A stretch of 16,069 bases of DNA from CAZGAH01 sp964523295. GTDB taxonomy: Bacteria; Desulfobacterota; Desulfovibrionia; Desulfovibrionales; Desulfovibrionaceae. Below are positions 6,695 to 14,075 of the stretch, piece after piece. The DNA is taken from NCBI GenBank assembly GCA_964523295.1, contig CAZGAH010000096.1:1-16069 (forward strand), written 5' to 3'. The translations under genes were made by a program, and so were the position numbers. Under the pieces are notes generated by a model. The model was not told where the DNA came from, searched no databases, and saw only the letters and a program-made list of their open reading frames with translations. Each line of letters starts with the position of its first letter. Position 1 is the first letter of the stretch.

Positions 6695-7692
6695 GCATTT
6701 TAGCCTTGAGATATGGAATATCCACACGATTCAAACCACTCTCGGGCGTCAGCTGCGGTCACTGCATCCAAGGCTATAGCAATCGCCTCCATGAGTGCAT
6801 CCTGGCTCCTCGCTTTGAATGTTCTCAATATTTTTTTACTTTGCTCCACATTTTTTCAATTGGATTACGATCAGGACTGTAAGGGGGCAAGAAAAAAACT
6901 CTAAAACCAGTGTTCTGTATAAATTCTATGGCTTTTAGATCTTTGTGTGCAGACAAGTTGTCGAGGATTACAACATCACCATCTCGAAGGGTTGGAGCTA
7001 AAAATGTCTCTATATATTTTCGAAGCATCTCACTGGTTACAGCTCCTTCAAAGACTACACACTCAGTGCTTCCGTCAAGCCGAACCGAAGAGAGCATAGT
7101 TGTTGTGCTCCATTTTTCCATGGGGTGCATAGTCATTGCAACGCTGTCCACCCATTGCGTGACCATATATCTTGGTCATGTTTGTTTTGGTACTGGACTC
7201 ATCTAAGAAGACTATATTTTCAGGGGCAATGTTTTCAGTCGTACTTTTCCAATTAGCTCTAGCCTCTTTCACATCGTCTCGATTCTGTTCATCAGCATGT
7301 AGCATTTTTTTTGAACCTGAATCCGAGCGCTTTGAGAGTTTTATGAATTGTGACAAGGGGGCATTGTTTACCAAACAGCGCTCTAATTTGCCACAATGTA
7401 AGGTCAGGAGACTCCTCAACAGCCTTTTTTAGAAGTATTCGTTCATGTTCACTGAATGCAGCAGCCATGTGACCACTCTTTCTTGGTTCAAGACGATTGT
7501 CTTTTTTGTACTCATGAACCCATCGTAAGAGAGTTTTTACATGACAACCAAAGATATCAGCCAAATTATTGGCCGTCCCTTTTTTCGAAATGAATGCCTT
7601 CACCGCTCGTTCTCTCATTTCTTTCGTTGCTATGGGCATGAGGCCGCTTGCCCCAAACTCTAGAAAATTTCAATATTAAATGCTCTAAAAGC
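6695..7692 (-). mobile_element. IS630-family insertion sequence, about 1.0 kb
   Basis: The stretch is visibly AT-richer than the genes on both sides and carries one transposase on the minus strand. Its length fits IS630 elements. Candidate imperfect ends are GCATTTTAG at 6695-6703 and, read inward from the other side, GCTTTTAG at 7685-7692. IS630 elements duplicate a TA target, but I could not fix the boundaries unambiguously. It sits 20 bp beyond the last hdr gene, in the convergent junction, and so interrupts no recognisable gene. Confidence 0.65.
6700..7639 (-). pseudogene. IS630-family DDE transposase with three frame breaks
   Basis: Four adjoining frame segments together give a full transposase of about 313 residues. 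The N-terminal helix-turn-helix part runs from the ATG at 7639 to the A8 run at 7305-7312. The next segment (LHADEQNRDD, FLDESSTKTN) runs to the A5 run at 7113-7117. The third (VVILDNLSAHK, SPDRNPIEKMW) runs to the A7 run at 6831-6837. The last ends at the TAA at 6700-6702. The three catalytic acids of the DDE triad are all present (DESS, LDNLSAH, NPIE). One A too many at the first two runs and one too few at the third would explain every break. Either the gene has decayed by slippage, or these are homopolymer sequencing errors in an active element. As written it encodes no intact enzyme. Confidence 0.85.
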
Positions 7693-7992
7693 GTCCGGGT
7701 TCTTCAACTGACTTCCCGTTTCCGAAAACACCTGACCAGCCAGACCATCCCCACCCCGATCGCCCGCCTCCTGCCTGAGCTCCCCTGGCCTCCACGCTCG
7801 GACAATGTACTTATTCCGAGTCTCAGAAATCGGAAATCGATCTGATCCCGGTTCATTGGCGTTCTCTCCCGCTGTGGCGGCAACATGTCATAAGAGCAAG
7901 GAATACGGCGCCAAGGGGCAGACCTGTGATGGCGGGGCGGCGGTCAGCTTTGCGCGCTGCGTGGGACCTGGCCGGGAATCAGGCGGTCGGCG
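7693..7992. other. Intergenic stretch with no recognisable gene
   Basis: Together with the 5' end of the insertion sequence, about 350 bp (7640-7992) hold no convincing gene. The short frames here have no ribosome site and no family resemblance. This is the junction between the rightward hdr operon and the leftward kinase gene, where terminators would be expected, but I see only weak GC-rich inverted repeats and no stem followed by a T-run on either strand. Confidence 0.6.
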
Positions 7993-10900
7993 TCAATCGT
8001 CGAACTCGAGGCCGAGCAGTCCGGCGAGATGCTGCAACTGATCCAAGGCTTTATCGTAGGAGAATTCCGTGACGAGCCGTTTCAGGAGCAGGGCCTGTTC
8101 CCGAAGCTCGCCCTGGGCGGTGCTGGCCAGGATCGCGTCGAGCAGGGTCTCTTCGACGTATTCGGCGTTGCGCAGGGCGTTGCGCAGCGTACGCAGTGCG
8201 GGGACCAGCTCTCGTGAATCCAGGGCCGCGGTCGCGGGGGCGGCAAGCGGGAGCATCTCGATGCGTTTCAGGACCAGATGTGCGCTCTCCACGGCGTGCG
8301 TCAGCCCGGTCCGGACCTGGGCCAGGGCCGAGGTCATGGTCTGCGTATCGGCGATGGTCGCGGCCTGCTCCAGGAGTTCGAGCGCGCGGGAGGTCTCGAT
8401 CATTCCCAGGTTGCCGGCCACGCCGCGCGCCCCGTGCGCGAAGTGGATCAGGAAGTCCAGGTCGCCGGTGCTGATCGCCGCATCGACCGTTGTCGCTGCC
8501 TCGCCGTAGAGTTCCAGAAACTGATGGAGCAGGTCGCCATAGCGTTTGAGATTGTCGCCTGCGGTAGCCAGCCCCTTGCGCAGGTTCAGACCGGGGAGCA
8601 GGTCGGGCAGGCCGGTCAGCGGGCCGGCGTCGAAGCCCGGCAACCGGGTCGGGCGATCCCAGCGCACCGGGGGAATCCATTGGGCCAGGGTCGAAAAGAG
8701 CAGTTCGGGCTCGATGGGCTTGGCGGTAAAGTCGTTCATGCCCGCGTCGAGACATTTTTCCTTTTCGCCGACGAGCGCATGCGCGGTCATGGCAATGATC
8801 GGCAGCTCCTTGAACCGCTCCTGGCGTCGGATTTCCCGGGTCGTTTCATATCCGTCGAGCCCGGGCATCTGCACGTCCATGAGCACGCCGGCATACGGCG
8901 AAAGGTCGAGCCGTTTCAGTGCCTCCAGGCCGTTATTGGCGATGTCCACGCGAAATCCCACCGAAGCGAGCAGTTCCGCCGCGACCTGCTGGTTGATCGG
9001 GTTGTCTTCGACCAGCAGCAGCGGCAGGCCGTCGAACTGCGGCACGCTCGCCTCGCGCAGGCCCGGGCCGGANNNNNNNNNNCTTCTTGGCGGCGGGTAT
9101 GATGATGAGCATTCGGGGGGAGGGAACCCATGGCCAAGATCGCGAGCACGCTCGACCAACAGGTGCTGGGACGTCTGGACCGCCTCGCGCAGGCCCGGGC
9201 CGGATTCTTCTGTGGCGGGCGCCGCATGAACCGCTTTCTGAATGGTGTTGTAGAGCGTCGTCGGGCTGACCGGTTTGGCGAGCACTCCGGCGATGCCGGC
9301 GGCCCTGGCCCTGGACTGCAGGTCCTCTGCGTCGTAGGCGGTGACCAGGATTGCGGTTGCCGCGCCGTGGATGCTGTCGTCGGCGTTGATGCGCTCCATG
9401 GTCTCTATGCCATCCATCCCGGGCATTTTCCAGTCCAGGAGCAGCAGGGAGTAGGGATCGTCCTCCGGCGCCGCGCGCAGGGCCTCCAGGGCCTGGGCGC
9501 CCGAGGTGACGACGTGGGGCTGGAACTGGAAGGATTCGAGATAGGCGGCGATGATCTGGCCGGCAGTGGGGCTGTCGTCGACCACGAGCACTTTCAGCCC
9601 TGTCGGGTTGAATGACGAGGGCGGCCGGACGGGCTCCACGTGCTCAACAACCGGGAACGACAGCGAAAAAGTGAAGGTGCTGCCCTGGCCCGGTTCGCTG
9701 TGCACCTCGATGTTGCCCCCCATGAGGTCGACGAGGCGTTTGCTGATGACCAGTCCCAGTCCGGTTCCGCCGTAGCGGCGGGTGATGCTGCCATCCGCCT
9801 GCTCGAAGGCCTGGAACCGCCGGTCCAGTTCCTCCGGGCTGATGCCGATGCCGGTATCCTGCACGCCAAAGCGCAGCGTGGCCGTCTGGCCCTGACCCTG
9901 CGCCTGCGTGGCTGCGTGCTGCACGCTGACAAGCACCTCGCCGCGCTCCGTAAACTTGATGGCGTTGCCGACCAGATTGACGAGCACCTGTCCCAGCCGC
10001 AAGGCATCACCGACGAGTCGCGAGGGAACGTCCCGGCCCAGATCGACGATCAGCTCGATGCCTTTTGCCTCCGCCTGATGGGTAACCAGGCTGGCGAGCG
10101 TATCCAGTACGTCTTCGACGCGGAATTCAACCTGCTCTATGGCCAGCTTGCCGGCCTCTATCCTTGAAAAATCCAGGATGTCGTTGATGATGCCGAGCAA
10201 CGAGCGCGAGGCAGTCGTGATTTTGGAGACATAATCTCGTTGCCTGACATTGAGACCGCTGCGCAGCAGCAGATGGCTCAGGCCCATGACGGCGTTGATC
10301 GGCGTGCGTATCTCGTGGCTCATTCTGGCCAGGAAATCACTTTTGGCCTGATTGGCCTGCTCGGCCTCCAGCCTGGCCGTTCGCATGCCCTGCTCCGCCT
10401 CCTTGCGAGCAGTGATATCGACGCCCATGACCAGCAGGCAGGGTTCCCCGTCGATGTCGAACGGCGCGACGGAGCAGAGTCCGACGAGTTGCGAGGCATC
10501 CTTGCGGCGGAAGCGGAGCTCTGCGTCGACCACCTCGCCTTGTTGTTCGAAGCGCGCGAGCAAGGCCCGATGCTCGCCCTCGTCGGCCCATATCCCCAGG
10601 GCGGTTGTGGACGTGCCGATGGCCTCGTCCCGCGTATAGCCCAACATGCGGGTAAAGGCGTCGTTGATTTCAAGAAAGCGCTCCGTCGCGCGCGTGCAGA
10701 GAAAAAACAGCTGGGGGCTGTAGCGGATGATCTTTGACAGGCGCTCTTCCGACTGCTGCTGCGCGCGCTCGAAATTTTTTCTCTCCGTGACGTCGGTGTG
10801 CGTGCCGACCATGCGCAGGGGCTTGTTGTCGGGCGTTCTGGACACGACCTTGCCCCGATCCAGTATCCACTTGTAAGAGCCGTCCTTGCACCGGACCCGA

Positions 10901-11592
10901 TGCTCGCAAACGTACGCATCGCTCTGGCCTTCCAGGCAGCGCCGCACCTCGGACTGAACCTGCTCCAGGTCGTCCGGGTGAACCCGTCGGGTCCACTCCT
11001 CTACCGAGCCGCTCAACTCGTGCTCCTCGAATCCGAGCATGGTCTTCCAGCGCTTGGAAAAAAACACCTCTCCGGTGGGTATCTTCCAGTCCCAAAGACC
11101 GTCGCCACTGCCTTCTATCGCGAATTTCCAGCGCTCTTCGCTTTCCGCCAGCTGTTCTTCCAGCAGCTTGCGCTCCCGGGCATCATTGTAAACGGCGGCA
11201 AGCTCGCCGGAAGGCAGCCGGAAAACGTAGTTGTCGCGCCAGACCGCCAGCTTGTCGTCCTGGTATAAGGCGATCGGAAGCCGCTCGGGCAGCCCGGTGC
11301 GCCAGACCCGCTGAAAGACATCGAACAGGCCGAAATTCCGGACTCCGGGAAAGGTTTCGAGCACGCTCTTGCCGAGCAGATCGGTGCGCGAGAATCCTTC
11401 AATACGCTCCGCGGCCGCGTTGAATGCCCTGAAAATGAAGTCCTCGCCGTCGTTCACGGCCTCATAGATCGCCACACCCTGGGGCATTCCGTCGAGAAAG
11501 GCGCGACACTGCGAGGACTCCGACATCGTGTCGGGACGGTCGCGCCGGCGGCGCTCCCTGTCAGGATTGGAGGAAGACGTTTTATTCGCCAT
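7993..11592 (-). CDS. Soluble hybrid sensor histidine kinase (PAS-PAS-PAS-HisKA-HATPase-REC-REC-Hpt)
   Basis: About 1199 residues, including an N-run. Three PAS domains (about 24-140, 150-270, 280-400) precede a HisKA box with phospho-acceptor H426 (SHEIRTP), an ATPase domain (N-box NLVGNAIKF; DTGIGI; GGTGLGL), a first receiver (D720 in LLDWKMPG), a linker with the gap, a second receiver (Asp near 906 in LMDVQMPG) and an Hpt domain (His near 1053 in AHGARGVAGNLG). All phosphotransfer residues are present. I see no signal peptide or membrane segment, so it probably senses a cytoplasmic cue; the PAS ligand is unknown. The chosen ATG at 11592 has GAGGAG 8 nt upstream; the frame extends 49 codons further but that part overlaps gmk. 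It starts 31 bp after the gmk stop, so it may be read with the gmk cluster. No output or DNA-binding domain is present, so a separate partner is needed. Confidence 0.9.
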   Translation of the reverse strand: MANKTSSSNPDRERRRRDRPDTMSESSQCRAFLDGMPQGVAIYEAVNDGEDFIFRAFNAAAERIEGFSRTDLLGKSVLETFPGVRNFGLFDVFQRVWRTGLPERLPIALYQDDKLAVWRDNYVFRLPSGELAAVYNDARERKLLEEQLAESEERWKFAIEGSGDGLWDWKIPTGEVFFSKRWKTMLGFEEHELSGSVEEWTRRVHPDDLEQVQSEVRRCLEGQSDAYVCEHRVRCKDGSYKWILDRGKVVSRTPDNKPLRMVGTHTDVTERKNFERAQQQSEERLSKIIRYSPQLFFLCTRATERFLEINDAFTRMLGYTRDEAIGTSTTALGIWADEGEHRALLARFEQQGEVVDAELRFRRKDASQLVGLCSVAPFDIDGEPCLLVMGVDITARKEAEQGMRTARLEAEQANQAKSDFLARMSHEIRTPINAVMGLSHLLLRSGLNVRQRDYVSKITTASRSLLGIINDILDFSRIEAGKLAIEQVEFRVEDVLDTLASLVTHQAEAKGIELIVDLGRDVPSRLVGDALRLGQVLVNLVGNAIKFTERGEVLVSVQHAATQAQGQGQTATLRFGVQDTGIGISPEELDRRFQAFEQADGSITRRYGGTGLGLVISKRLVDLMGGNIEVHSEPGQGSTFTFSLSFPVVEHVEPVRPPSSFNPTGLKVLVVDDSPTAGQIIAAYLESFQFQPHVVTSGAQALEALRAAPEDDPYSLLLLDWKMPGMDGIETMERINADDSIHGAATAILVTAYDAEDLQSRARAAGIAGVLAKPVSPTTLYNTIQKAVHAAPATEESGPGLREAVQTSQHLLVERARDLGHGFPPPECSSSYPPPRXXXXSGPGLREASVPQFDGLPLLLVEDNPINQQVAAELLASVGFRVDIANNGLEALKRLDLSPYAGVLMDVQMPGLDGYETTREIRRQERFKELPIIAMTAHALVGEKEKCLDAGMNDFTAKPIEPELLFSTLAQWIPPVRWDRPTRLPGFDAGPLTGLPDLLPGLNLRKGLATAGDNLKRYGDLLHQFLELYGEAATTVDAAISTGDLDFLIHFAHGARGVAGNLGMIETSRALELLEQAATIADTQTMTSALAQVRTGLTHAVESAHLVLKRIEMLPLAAPATAALDSRELVPALRTLRNALRNAEYVEETLLDAILASTAQGELREQALLLKRLVTEFSYDKALDQLQHLAGLLGLEFDD
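9049..9072. repeat. 24-bp direct repeat, left copy, next to the assembly gap
   Basis: CGCCTCGCGCAGGCCCGGGC followed by CGGA is identical to 9181-9204. It ends exactly where the N-run begins. On the minus strand it encodes SGPGLREA in the linker between the two receiver domains. Confidence 0.95.
9073..9082. other. Assembly gap (ten Ns) in the kinase linker
   Basis: Ten Ns lie between the left repeat copy and 98 bases of sequence (9083-9180) whose minus-strand translation is proline/serine-rich and unlike a receiver domain. The frame stays open across the Ns, but the true length is unknown. Confidence 0.95.
9181..9204. repeat. 24-bp direct repeat, right copy
   Basis: Identical to 9049-9072, starting 132 bp further on. 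On the minus strand it follows the first receiver domain and again encodes SGPGLREA. Joining the two copies directly would give a short, ordinary linker leading into the second receiver. Confidence 0.95.
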
Positions 11593-11623
11593 GGCCGTTT
11601 CTCCTCGGGCGGATATCCTCTGA

Positions 11624-12244
11624 TCAGGTTGCCCACTGGGCCAGGAGCGCGTCGAGCAGGTCTGGCCGGTAACGGGGCCGGAGCCCCTCGGCCAGATACG
11701 CGGCGCGCAGCTCGGCACTGGCGCGTTCCAGATCGTCATTCACGATCCAGATATCGAAGGACGGCGCGTCGTGCAGCTCCAGGCCGGCGTTGTGCAGCCG
11801 GCGTTCGATGACCGCGGTTGTATCCGTGCCGCGGCCCTGGAGTCGTTCCTCCAGCGTACGGCGCGACGGAGGGAGGATGAATACGTACAGGCCGGTCAGG
11901 CGGCTGCGCAACTGCCGCGCGCCCTGGACATCGATGTCGAAGAGCATGTCCCGGCCCGAGGCCAGCGTTTCCAGTACCTGGGCCAGCGGCGTGCCGTAAT
12001 AGTTCCCATGCACCTGGGCCCATTCAGCAAAGAAATCCGCCTCGCGCAGGCGGACGAACTCCTCTTCGTCGACAAAAAAATAGTCGCGTCCGTGTACCTC
12101 GCCGGCCCGGGGGGTGCGCGTGGTGTAGGAGACGGAATAGGCGAAGTTCGGGAACTCCGCGAGCAATCGTTTGACCAGCGTGGTCTTGCCCGTGCCCGAC
12201 GGCGCGCACACGACCAGGGCCAGTCCCAGACGTCCGCCGCTCAT
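11624..12244 (-). CDS. gmk: Guanylate kinase
   Basis: This 206-residue protein phosphorylates GMP to GDP with ATP, an essential cytoplasmic step in purine nucleotide synthesis. It has the P-loop APSGTGKT near residues 14-21, the GMP-binding SVSYTTRTPRAGE segment, GRDYFFVDEEEF, the Walker-B-like LFDIDVQGARQLR, and the lid FILPPSRRTLEERL; the length is usual for bacterial Gmk. A longer open frame extends upstream, but the ATG at 12244 has an AGGAGGAGG ribosome site about 8 nt before it and overlaps the remA stop as ATGA, implying coupled translation. Downstream a sensor kinase follows after 31 bp. Confidence 0.96.
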   Translation of the reverse strand: MSGGRLGLALVVCAPSGTGKTTLVKRLLAEFPNFAYSVSYTTRTPRAGEVHGRDYFFVDEEEFVRLREADFFAEWAQVHGNYYGTPLAQVLETLASGRDMLFDIDVQGARQLRSRLTGLYVFILPPSRRTLEERLQGRGTDTTAVIERRLHNAGLELHDAPSFDIWIVNDDLERASAELRAAYLAEGLRPRYRPDLLDALLAQWAT

Positions 12245-12498
12245 GCCTCGTCCTCCTCCTGGTTGAAGCGTTGGCCGATGGTTTCGGCCTGAATGGCCGA
12301 GAGTACGATATGGTTCGAGTCGGTCACGATGATCGAGCGGGTCTTGCGGCCCTGCGTGGCGTCGATCAGGCGGCCTTCCTGCCGCGCATCCTCGCGCAGG
12401 CGCCGCATGGGCGAGGACGTCGGGTTGACTATGGCCACCACGCGCGCGCTCACGACGTAATTGCCGAATCCGATGTTCAGCAGTCTGTTTTTCTGCAT
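12241..12498 (-). CDS. remA: RemA / DUF370 family protein
   Basis: This 85-residue protein matches DUF370, with the conserved core VVSARVVAIVNPTSSPMRRL, GRLIDATQGRKTRS, and DSNHIVLSAIQAETI. In Bacillus RemA is a ring-forming DNA-binding regulator of matrix genes; in other bacteria the role of this protein is not established. Placement between yicC and gmk is a widespread arrangement. Its TGA overlaps the gmk ATG. The start at 12498 has a GAGG-type ribosome site. The 141-bp spacer from yicC, with a strong stem-loop at its far end, is the longest gap within this cluster, so remA-gmk could also have their own promoter. Confidence 0.93.
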   Translation of the reverse strand: MQKNRLLNIGFGNYVVSARVVAIVNPTSSPMRRLREDARQEGRLIDATQGRKTRSIIVTDSNHIVLSAIQAETIGQRFNQEEDEA

Positions 12499-12604
12499 CC
12501 AACGCCTCGTCTCTCTGACTGCGTCTGACAGGACATGGGGAGGAGCAGCCGTCTCTCCCCTGATTGGAGCCAGGCCGTTATCGATAGGTCAGGCCCGGCG
12601 TGTT

Positions 12605-12639
12605 GCCGTACCGGAACGCGCCGGGGATTCCGGTATGGC
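12605..12639 (-). other. Stem-loop directly after yicC
   Basis: Two 12-base arms pair at 11 of 12 positions (core ACCGGAA with TTCCGGT) around an 11-base loop. The stem begins on the base after the yicC stop codon. There is no T-run, so a simple Rho-independent terminator is unlikely; it may be a 3' stability or processing element, or an attenuator before remA-gmk. Confidence 0.55.
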
Positions 12640-13521
12640 TTATTCCAGGTTCTGCACCAGTTCGCGACATTTTTCCAGCTCTGTTTTGAAATCCACGGTC
12701 AGGCGGGAGATCAGCGCGTCCTGGGCCTTGTTGCCGCAGGTGTTGATCTCGCGGAAGCACTCCTGCAGGGTAAAGTCCAGCCGCTTGCCGACCTCGCCGC
12801 CTTGCTCCAGTATCTCGGAGAAGCGATCAAGATGCGCGGCCAGGCGGGTCAACTCTTCCGTGATGTCCAGGCGGTCGGACAGCAGGGCGATTTCCTGCAG
12901 CACGCGCTCGGGCTCCAGCCGGATATTGAACTTGTCCAGGGTGTTCTGAATGCGGGCCTGCAACGCCGCGAACTTCTCCTCGCGCAGCTGAGGCGTCCGC
13001 TCGCGGATGCTCTGGAGCTTGTCCCGCAGCCGACCGTGCCGCATGATCATATCCTCGGCCATGGCCTTGCCTTCGGTCCGACGCGAGGCGTTCCAGTCGT
13101 CGAGCGCCAGGCGCAGTCCGTCGGTCAGCCTGGCCAGCAACGCCAGATCGGGCTCGCGGAGATCGTCTTCCCACAAGGGCGCGATGTTCAGGAAGCGGTT
13201 GATATCCGGGGCGAACGGCAGGCTGTAGCCGGTCGCGAAGTCGTTGAGCTGGGCGAGCATAGCGCCTGCCAGCGATTGATTCAGCGACATGCCGATCAGC
13301 TCGGGGCGGGCGGTTTTCACATACAGATTGATCTCCAGCCGGCCGCGGGCGGCGTACTCGCGCACAACCTTCTCCCATTCCGGTTCCTGGCTGCGGACGA
13401 ACAGCGGCGTACGCCACTTGATATCCAGGTGGCGGCTGTTGACGCTGCGTATCTCCCAGGTCTGGGTCCAGTCATCATCGCGGGTCGTGCTGCGGCCGAA
13501 GCCGGTCATGCTTCTGGGCAT
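12640..13521 (-). CDS. yicC: YicC family endoribonuclease
   Basis: This 293-residue protein is full length for YicC. It starts with the family signature SMTGFGR, followed by EIRSVNSRHLDIKWR, an RGRLEINLYVK segment, and the C-terminal DUF1732 part with LLSDRLDITEELTRLAAHLD, GKRLDFTLQE and REINTCGNKAQD. YicC has been described as an endoribonuclease acting on RNA and small RNA in enteric bacteria; in this organism the target is unknown. AAGGAG lies 5 nt before the ATG at 13521. The start codon lies inside the end of the DUF4416 gene (16-nt overlap), which implies coupled expression. A stem-loop follows its stop directly. Confidence 0.95.
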   Translation of the reverse strand: MPRSMTGFGRSTTRDDDWTQTWEIRSVNSRHLDIKWRTPLFVRSQEPEWEKVVREYAARGRLEINLYVKTARPELIGMSLNQSLAGAMLAQLNDFATGYSLPFAPDINRFLNIAPLWEDDLREPDLALLARLTDGLRLALDDWNASRRTEGKAMAEDMIMRHGRLRDKLQSIRERTPQLREEKFAALQARIQNTLDKFNIRLEPERVLQEIALLSDRLDITEELTRLAAHLDRFSEILEQGGEVGKRLDFTLQECFREINTCGNKAQDALISRLTVDFKTELEKCRELVQNLE

Positions 13522-14075
13522 GGCATCTCCTTGTCGGACGGGTGCTTTGCCTTGCGGCGGGTATGGTAGAGTTCGCGCAGTCGGTTCAGATGTTCCTGCA
13601 TCCGGCTCCCGGCATAGTCCGGAAAGGTCCAGGGCAGAACCTGCCAGGCGCCCTTGCTGAAGACGAGCGTCAGGTCGGCCCAGATGCCCCGGCCCAGGTA
13701 GATGCGGTGGCCGAAGTTTTTTCCCGTGGCCAGGACCAGACGCTCCAGGGTCAGCAGGCCGGGGTCAAGGTTGAAGAGACGGTGGCCGTTTCGATCGCTC
13801 CAGTCCGTTTCCAGGGCATTCGTTGCCAGCTTGATGTCCGGGAGGCTTTCCTGCGGCACGTACCGGGCGAACCCGAGCACGCGGCGACTGAGCGGCTCGC
13901 CGAACTCGGTCGCGTAGTAGTGGGTCTCGTCAAAGGGAAAGGGCTCGGAACAATAGGCCAGCGGGCCGAACCGCTCCTCCAGCCTGGCCTGGAGTCCGGA
14001 CCAGAAGACATCCCACTCGCGGGCGAAAATGGAGAGAAACAGCAGGGCGGGATCGGGCTCGCGCGGGACGCTCAT
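13506..14075 (-). CDS. DUF4416 family protein of unknown function
   Basis: This 189-residue protein fits DUF4416: an N-terminal helix-rich part (LFLSIFAREWDVFW), then DETHYYATEFGEPL, RRVLGFARYV, DIKLATNALE, FNLDPGLLTLERLVLATGKN, HRIYLGRGIWADLTL and LPWTFPDYAG. No enzyme activity is known to me for the family, and I see no cofactor motif or membrane segment. The frame is open further upstream into mtaB, but the ATG at 14075 overlaps the mtaB TGA as ATGA and fits the family start. It overlaps yicC at the other end. Lying between a tRNA-modifying enzyme and an RNase-family protein, an RNA-related role is possible, but that is only inference from position. Confidence 0.88.
   Translation of the reverse strand: MSVPREPDPALLFLSIFAREWDVFWSGLQARLEERFGPLAYCSEPFPFDETHYYATEFGEPLSRRVLGFARYVPQESLPDIKLATNALETDWSDRNGHRLFNLDPGLLTLERLVLATGKNFGHRIYLGRGIWADLTLVFSKGAWQVLPWTFPDYAGSRMQEHLNRLRELYHTRRKAKHPSDKEMPCPEA

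Noticed and set aside
7640..7992. Short frames at 7648-7845 (+) and 7704-7886 (-) as small genes
   Set aside because: No ribosome site, no family resemblance, and both partly overlap the insertion-sequence end or a low-complexity stretch.
9130..9615. A + strand frame starting with a GGGGGAGGG-like ribosome site within the kinase gene
   Set aside because: The apparent start lies in the doubtful sequence beside the gap, and the rest is antisense to the first receiver and ATPase region of the kinase.
750..11592. A phosphorelay from the hybrid kinase in this window to the HdrA REC domain
   Set aside because: The two genes are in separate operons on opposite strands, and the HdrA domain lacks the Lys and Thr of active receivers; nothing in the sequence links them.
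11593..11739. A 49-codon N-terminal extension of the sensor kinase
   Set aside because: It overlaps the end of gmk in another frame, and the GAGGAG site points to the ATG at 11592.
12245..12502. An N-terminal extension of gmk giving a 292-residue protein
   Set aside because: The added part is the out-of-frame shadow of remA; guanylate kinase begins at the ATG overlapping the remA stop.
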